A DNA stretch of 64,000 bases, from positions 82,307,590-82,371,589 of the forward strand of contig NC_088678.1 in NCBI RefSeq assembly GCF_950023065.1, read 5' to 3'. Below are positions 58,115 to 64,000 of the stretch, in pieces. This stretch comes from Planococcus citri (Eukaryota; Arthropoda; Insecta; Hemiptera; Pseudococcidae). How positions within the stretch are numbered: position 1 is the first letter of the stretch; each line of letters begins with the position of its first letter. Below the pieces are notes generated by a model that saw nothing but the letters and a program-made list of their open reading frames with translations, searched no databases and was not told the DNA's origin. A program made the translations under genes and the position numbers.

Positions 58115-59700
58115 CAAAAATATTCTCCCGATCATTAACAGTACCCCATCTTTGATATTCTAAAAAATTTAATTAAATTTTTATCATACAAATTAGTAAA
58201 CCCATAGATTATTCGGTAATCGGTATAGTGTAACGACGAGATTTAAAAAATTCATAATAGGTATGTAAATCTTACCAAATCAACGTAAGCCACACCCATT
58301 TCTGCTATAGTTGTAATAGCAGACTGTGCATGAGGTGGAGGTGAAAGCAAGTCGAAGTTGGAAAGTAAATAACATTTGAGTCGAGTTTCATTGCTACCTG
58401 TTAAAGTTCAATAATGAGTGAAATAAAATCGCATACTTATTGTACCTACTCATTGAGCAAAACTTGAAAACTTAGTTTCGCTCCGTCAGTGGCGAACTGG
58501 GTCGGTTTGGGGCCACTGGCGGATGCACCGAATGGGGCCCCCAAAATTTTTCCCTTCCTCTTTAAGAATCAATTCTTTCTCGTTCTGTTTTTTCCCAGGT
58601 TAGGATACCTACTTGAATGCAAGTTGTGCAATTGATTTTTGCTTTTGTCTTTTTATTCAGTTTATTAATAGCAAAAAAGAGGAGATTTCTTGAGGGGTTG
58701 AAATGACAATTATTTTGTCAATTGAACTTTTAGTTTTATTTCACCGTGTTAAACTTATGCTCGAAAGTAACGTACCTATACTCGAATATGAAAACAAAGA
58801 TGTCATTTTTATCAGCAGTTATTGATATAAACTACGACGGAGTACATATTAAGAATAAAGGAAATGAAGATGAAAAAAAAAAACAACTTAGCGGAAACCA
58901 AAACTTGATTTTTCGCGGATCCACTCGCGGTTCATTCATTCGTACTTTTTATACATATTTCTAAACTTTAATTCGAATATCATACCGGATGGTCCGGATG
59001 CGATATGAAATATTCAGCCCACGTATCTTACTACGTATGTAGAAAGAAATTGACGAAATTCCTCATTGAAAAAAGTAGTGTTGGGTACATACAAATTACA
59101 AACACTTTGGGCAAAAATTTCATGGGAGCGAAAAAAAAAACTTACTTAATTTAGGTTTATATGTAGGAGGTGAATATTCATTAACAAACAGGGCATTTCT
59201 CTTTTAAAACATCTCAAGTGTATGACAATCCATTGTTCAAATTTGAAAAATGTCGAAGTAAAAAAACTCATCTTTTACAGCATTTTTTCTTCAGTTCAAC
59301 AGCCAAATTACCGAAAAATGCAAAAAATTGGCGAATTGTGGGATTTGGAAACATAATTCTCTCAAAGTTGAAAATCATCAAAATATATATTTTTTTAAAT
59401 TTTCCGCTAACAAATAGTTTTTCTAATGAAATGTTATTACTTGTTAATTAGGTATTATCATTCTGTTCAATGGCTTTTTCCTGCGTGCAATTTTATCGAA
59501 AAACACGTAGTTACTGTAAAAAGAGTTGCCTAACTTACCGCCTGTCTCCTTAACGATGAGTTTTCCATCAACGTTTTGAACCTGCCAAAAGAGTTGCCTA
59601 TGTAACCGCCTGCCTTTGGGAAGAATACATCCTTTTCTTCGATAAGCTGATGCGATGCCATGTTTTCGATACTTGTATGTCCCTATGGTAGGTCCTGCGA
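58080..59700. repeat. Segmental duplication, proximal copy
   Basis: Exons and introns are alignable by eye with 62110-63615. Shared words include 'ttctgctatagttgtaatag', 'aaccaaaacttgatttttcg' and 'cataccggatggtccgga'. Small indels separate the copies. The 58440-58640 insert of this copy is not seen in the other. Confidence 0.75.
58115..59694 (-). pseudogene. Partial tandem copy (A) of the acetylcholine-receptor-like gene
   Basis: Three consecutive in-phase exons on the minus strand: 59694-59539, 58397-58276 and 58159-58115, all with good GT..AG borders. The second reads 'SNETRLKCYLLSNFDLL' then 'TTIAEMGVAYVDL', and the third 'NIKDGVLLMIGRIFL'. These match the N-terminal helix and first beta strands of the ligand-binding domain of Cys-loop receptors. 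The first exon ('PTIGTYKYRKHGIASAYRRK') has no known counterpart, but its phase fits. No Cys-loop, membrane or C-terminal exons follow, so only the 5' part was duplicated or kept. The whole block, introns included, is similar to 62110-63615. Confidence 0.7.
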
Positions 59701-60375
59701 GAAATAAAAACAGAAAATGTTAAACATTCACGAACGACTGGTGATTGAACAAATTGTTTGATTTCTGGGTGAATCATTCGCGAAGGAAATTATCAATTTT
59801 TAGTAAATCATTCACGAACGAATTCATCATTGACTTCTCACATCAAAAATAACGTTGATTTACTATCTCCCCCCCCCCCTAAGCCTCTCCAATGTAATCC
59901 AATCAAAACTGCTAGAAAGTCCCAACTTCTGCTGAAATATCAAAAAATGTCCTACTTTTCGACGAAAATTCGGAAACAAGAATTCCCAAGTTTTGCCAAA
60001 ATTGGTTGTTTTTGAAGATATAAGAAATCATGTCGCAAAGAAAATGAAGAATTGTGAATTTTCGAGGGCTTTTGCCCAGCTCATGTCCTATTTTTGATAC
60101 CCCGAGTAGACAGTAGATGGTTTTGGACAGTTCTATTAATGAGTCATACATCTCAATAGTGTGATTATTTTATTTTATTTCTATTTTTTTTTTTTTTTAC
60201 CTAGTTTGCAGTTTTTATTTTGAAGAAAACCTTCAATATTAGATAGTCAAAAAGTGTGTCAGTAGGATCAGTCATTCTTTCTAGACAGAGAGGATTTGGA
60301 AAAGAAAAAAATTCAATCTACTCGTATAATGTTTTAAATTATAATCAAATCGATACGAAAAGTATTTGTGCTATT
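59701..60375. other. Intergenic DNA downstream of receptor copy B
   Basis: No gene. Minus-strand AATAAA-containing A/T runs at 60163-60182 could supply the poly(A) signal for the receptor gene ending at 60376. Confidence 0.4.
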
Positions 60376-62412
60376 TTAGGTCATAAAACTTATGGTAAGA
60401 AATATAAGAAGAATCGCACAAATCGTGAATAATAAATACTCGATAACTAGAGCAATTCTCAACCATTCGTTTTCAGATTTTTGTGACAGTGACTCCTCAA
60501 TTGTGCATTCGTCCTCACAGGGTGTAACGTCTTCAAACGATACCATTTTCATCGCTTCATTTTCACGATTGTTTTCTTTCAAATTTCCAACTTCCTAAAT
60601 TTGAAAGCAAACAAAAGATGATAAATGTGTACTGCGTAAACGAAGTTGAAAACAAGGCATGTTACTAAAAGTAAGTATTATGAAATAATTTCAACAGATG
60701 TTGCTGTTTGAAGTCATGTAGATCCCTAAAGTAAGCTAACACATTTTTAAATCATTAGGAATCCGAAGATCTGCCCAATTGTAGGTTCTTGAAAATTAAA
60801 ATAGGTACCCCAGGATCACTAGTTACTACGCTATTATAAGGAAATAAGATGTAGATAATCAAGTACCGTGATCAACGATGGATGATATGTGTGCGATTTC
60901 CTAGCTAATCTTAGTAGGAAGGCAGTGATACAGCTGGATATTCCCACCATTGAAAATATCGTGCCAAATGCGATCACTATAAAATTAATAAAAACATACT
61001 TAAATGAAGCAACAGAAACACAGGTCTATGTAAAAAGAATTTTCAAAAGGTCTGTTTGTACAACGGTAGGTGCCTACTTATTTATTACTTACAGAAATTA
61101 GGAGCTATTACGGTGAAATTGGGAATTAAATTCATCAAAATAACAAGGGAAATGACCAGCATTAGCAGAGATAATACTTTCGATGCCAGTTTGATCCTGC
61201 TTACTGGCGATATCAGAAACGATGTAAGAAGCACCAAACTAACAGCTGTAAAGTAGGTTAGTTGTTTATTCAGCAGTTTTTTTTTCTTCTTAAAACAAGG
61301 AAGTGGTCTACCGAAGTAAACAACTATTATCTAGAATTAATGTTGAGCACCTACTTGAGTGAAAATAAGTACTACTATACAAATTACAAACCTATAAGTG
61401 TCAAACACGACACAACTTGCAAGGAACGACTTTTCATTTTTAAGGTCAGCTCAACTATCAAGTGGGGAAAAGCCATTTCTTTTTTGACATCAGTGATAGT
61501 CCATAACGATGCCACTCCGGGGAAACGTTCCAAGTACTTTAAATTTATAATCACCACGCGCCCAAGAAAAAAACGCGTTAAGAAAAAACTACCAAAACCT
61601 ACCTGCGGCACCCACCGATATAAAATAAAGCTTACCTTGCCAAAAGTGACATACATTTCTGGTGTATCAATTGTGAAATTAAGGATACACTTGTGCGGAT
61701 CCCATGGCCAACTACTAGAGCTTATTTCACACCTCGTGTATAAATTCACTGTTGACACCCAATGCAAGAAGCCATCTGACTGAATTATCAAGTGGCCTGC
61801 TCCGAAAGAATTGTTGTACCTGGAATCTACGAACAAATTACTGAAATTTTGTACCACGTTAGTTATTTGTTTTTTCAAGTGCAACAAGTGTTGATTGATG
61901 GATTTGCTGATAATGAGAATTGTTCATACTTGTTCAATGTTATACTCGGCCTCCACACCGAATCAGCTTTCATATTTTCAAAAAAAAAATACCTCCAAAT
62001 TTCTTTTCGTCCCAGGCTGTTCGCTTATCATCCCACTGCTGTCGAACGTACACACATGTGTAAAATGGTATAGCGAAAGCAAAGTACAATGGGTTACCAC
62101 GTCAACCCAAGTCAATCGATGAAAAAATTAATTACCTACCAAAAGTATTCTCCCGATCAATAGAAGGACTCCATCTTCGATATCCTGAAAAATTAAATAA
62201 CATTTTTATCACACAAATTTTTAAACCCATAGATTTTTCGGTAGTGTAACGACGAGATTTTTAAAAATTCATAATAAATGTAAATCTTACCAAATCAACG
62301 TATGCCATAACCATTTCTGCTATAGTTGTAATAGCAGACTGTGCATGAGGTGGAGGTGAAAGTAAGTCGAAGTTGGAATTTAAATAACATCGGAGTCGAG
62401 TTTCATTGCTAC
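60376..62412 (-). CDS. Nicotinic acetylcholine receptor-like (Cys-loop) subunit, copy B, 5' incomplete
   Basis: Eight minus-strand exons: 62412-62291, 62184-62140, 62038-61930, 61840-61636, 61536-61392, 61245-61093, 60976-60867 and 60594-60376 (TAA). Introns are short, with GT..AG borders and compatible phases. They give a ligand-binding domain ('SNETRLRCYL', 'QWDDKRTAWDEKKFGG', 'VWRPSITL') and the Cys-loop (C-x13-C, 'CEISSSSWPWDPHKC'). Then come pre-M1 'LKMKSRSLQVVS', M1/M2 ('VLLTSFLISPVS', 'SLLMLVISLVIL'), M3 ('AFGTIFSMVGISSCITAFL'), a short cytoplasmic loop and M4 ending in MT. The family forms pentameric ligand-gated cation channels at synapses. The loop-C vicinal cysteines of alpha subunits are not seen, and M2 is atypical, so it is a divergent subunit. 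In the third exon a run of 10 T on the coding strand puts the frame off by one: either a sequencing error or a real mutation. The 5' exon equivalent (63609-63485) has a stop. The signal-peptide exon is not identified. Confidence 0.75.
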
Positions 62413-63615
62413 CTGTTAAAGTTCAATACATAGGTACCTAATTAGTGAAATAAAATCGCATGCTGATTGCACTGATTGAGCAAAACTCGAAAACTTTCGC
62501 TCCGTATTGTGGTTACCCTTATACATATAGCACGACTAGTGAGCAAGCTTACAACTTTTGACTTGTACCTTAGTGGGAAATTTCGCTAATTTTGTAAGTG
62601 CTGTGCCCAAGGAGCTATTCTCTCCTCTCCACTCTTACCGGTTCTACTCATACAATATTTTAAGAAAATTCTGCAAATTTCTACTCATTATTTCTTACTA
62701 AAGTAAGCAACAATGAATACATAAAATTGTGGGTGGAATGATCTCAAAATAGAATGAGACGAAAATTTGAAACTCTAAGTTCAATGTAACAATAAATACC
62801 TATTTGTACATATACCTGTTGTACATTCACAGTCACGTACTCCGTTTGTGTAACTCACACTCAGTAAAATTTGAAAAACAATGTAAAATTTCACTGACAT
62901 TGAGCCAAAAATTATTTCACTGTGTTAAACTTATGCTCCAAGTAACGCACAAGAATATGAAACCAAAGATGTCATTTTTATCAACAGTTTGATAATAATT
63001 ATAAACTATGATGAAGTAAGTATTAGGAATAAAGGAAATGAAGATGAAAAAAAAACAACTCGGCGGAAACCAAAACTTGATTTTTCGCGGATTCACATTG
63101 TTCATTCATTCGTACTTTTTATACGTATTTCTAAACTTTGATTCGAATATCATACCGGATGGTCCGGATACGATATGAAATATTCAGCCCACGTATTCTA
63201 CTATGTAGAAAGAAATAATTAATAAAATTCCTCCTTGAAAAAAGTTGCATTAGGTAAGTATGTACAAACAATTTGGGCAAAAATTTCGTGGGAGTGAAAA
63301 AAACCCTCCTTTTAATTTTGGTTTATAGGTGGTGAGTATTCATAAACAAATAAGGCGTTTGTTTTCAACAATTTCAACCTCGCTCCATTCGAGCCAACCT
63401 ATGTACTTCTCTTTTGCAACTTCAAAGTTTAGGTTAAAATAAAAATTCAGTTTTTCAAATTGGAAAAATGTTGCCAACTTACCGCCAGCCAGTCTCCTAA
63501 CAACGTTTTGAATCTGACAAAAGAGTTGCCTATCTTATCGCCTGCCTTTGGGAAAAATACTCATCTTCTTCGTTGTTAAGCTGATGGGATGTCATATGGC
63601 ACGTCCTACGAGAAA
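62110..63615. repeat. Segmental duplication, distal copy
   Basis: Partner of 58080-59700. Includes the two shared receptor exons plus upstream intron sequence. The candidate first exon (about 63485-63609) is shortened and has an in-frame stop compared with copy A. Confidence 0.75.
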
Positions 63616-64000
63616 TAAAAACAGAAAAAATGTTAAACTAAGTAATTATTTCCAATAAAAAATATAAACAAAAAAATTAATAGCATATAATGTACAATAT
63701 TTAAATGTTTCTACTCGGTAATTTATTTTTCTATCCCGTCATATTTTTATACGAAATATGGTTACACTAGGTATTCAACTCATAAGACACGCATTCAATT
63801 TTTAAAAAAAACACTCACGCATTAAGCGTGAAAAGACCGACTTTTCGTTAAATATAAATCGTTTACGAACCAATCGATGCACTTTTCAAGTGAATGATTC
63901 GAAAACAAAATATTGATTCGGTTTTCAGTTTTTGTGAAACTCTTGTACTATGTATTAGAATTAGGAACTGACCTGTTTTCAAGCGAATCGAATCGAATCA
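63616..64000. other. Right end of the window
   Basis: AT-rich. No gene or repeat that I can support. Confidence 0.4.

Noticed and set aside
61262..61783. 173-codon plus-strand frame
   Set aside because: Opposite strand of the Cys-loop exons; the minus strand has the C-x13-C motif and splice sites.

Overview
The window is animal, almost certainly insect, nuclear DNA. It is AT-rich, its genes are split by short introns with GT..AG borders, and it is full of transposable elements. Recurrent GTAGGTACCTAC-type motifs and the element mix would suit a hemipteran such as a mealybug or scale insect, but the species is an inference.

Host genes are few: (1) the last four exons of a choline-transporter-like (SLC44/CTL) protein at 2580-3734 (+); (2) a complete three-exon BarH-type homeobox gene at 45428-51244 (+), with a 5.1 kb first intron; (3) an unrecognised single-exon secreted protein at 56601-57548 (-); (4) a Cys-loop, nicotinic-acetylcholine-receptor-like gene at 60376-62412 (-), with a partial tandem duplicate at 58115-59694 (-).

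The centre is a nest of mobile elements. An RTE-like LINE on the minus strand was split by a foldback element with TIRs at 6482 and 28275. That was split by a very large Ty3/gypsy-type LTR retrotransposon (6730-27881, 21.15 kb). A 374 bp hAT-like MITE (16312-16685) then entered its pol gene. The LTR element is the main discovery. It has 1037 bp LTRs with one visible mismatch, a 4 bp target duplication and a 4.4 kb leader with three tandem arrays. A GGGAAAC slippery site followed by a possible H-type pseudoknot lies between gag and pol. The original RNase H looks degenerate, and a second, complete, cellular-type RNase HI sits between the integrase DDE core and the GPY/F module. The pol C-terminus is long, acidic and carries an AT-hook. 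Four hairpins with varying stems and a conserved loop follow pol. A third ORF combines a RING-H2 finger, a coiled coil and an SGNH-hydrolase-like domain, and a second SGNH-like domain appears at the start of pol.

The right half holds two related 1.8-2.2 kb foldback palindromes (31891-33706 and 47325-49528, the second inside the homeobox intron). There is another 1.33 kb inverted-repeat element (52506-53835), a second copy of the LINE interrupted by a 0.7 kb TIR element (38181-40150), and long stretches of degenerate AT-rich short repeats. No rRNA, tRNA or CRISPR was recognised.

In the retroelement, the LTR TATA box and possibly an internal TATA box before gag would drive full-length RNA. Gag and Gag-Pol would be made by -1 frameshifting, and ORF3 probably from a spliced RNA. 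The hairpin array between pol and ORF3 is a candidate RNA export or translation element.
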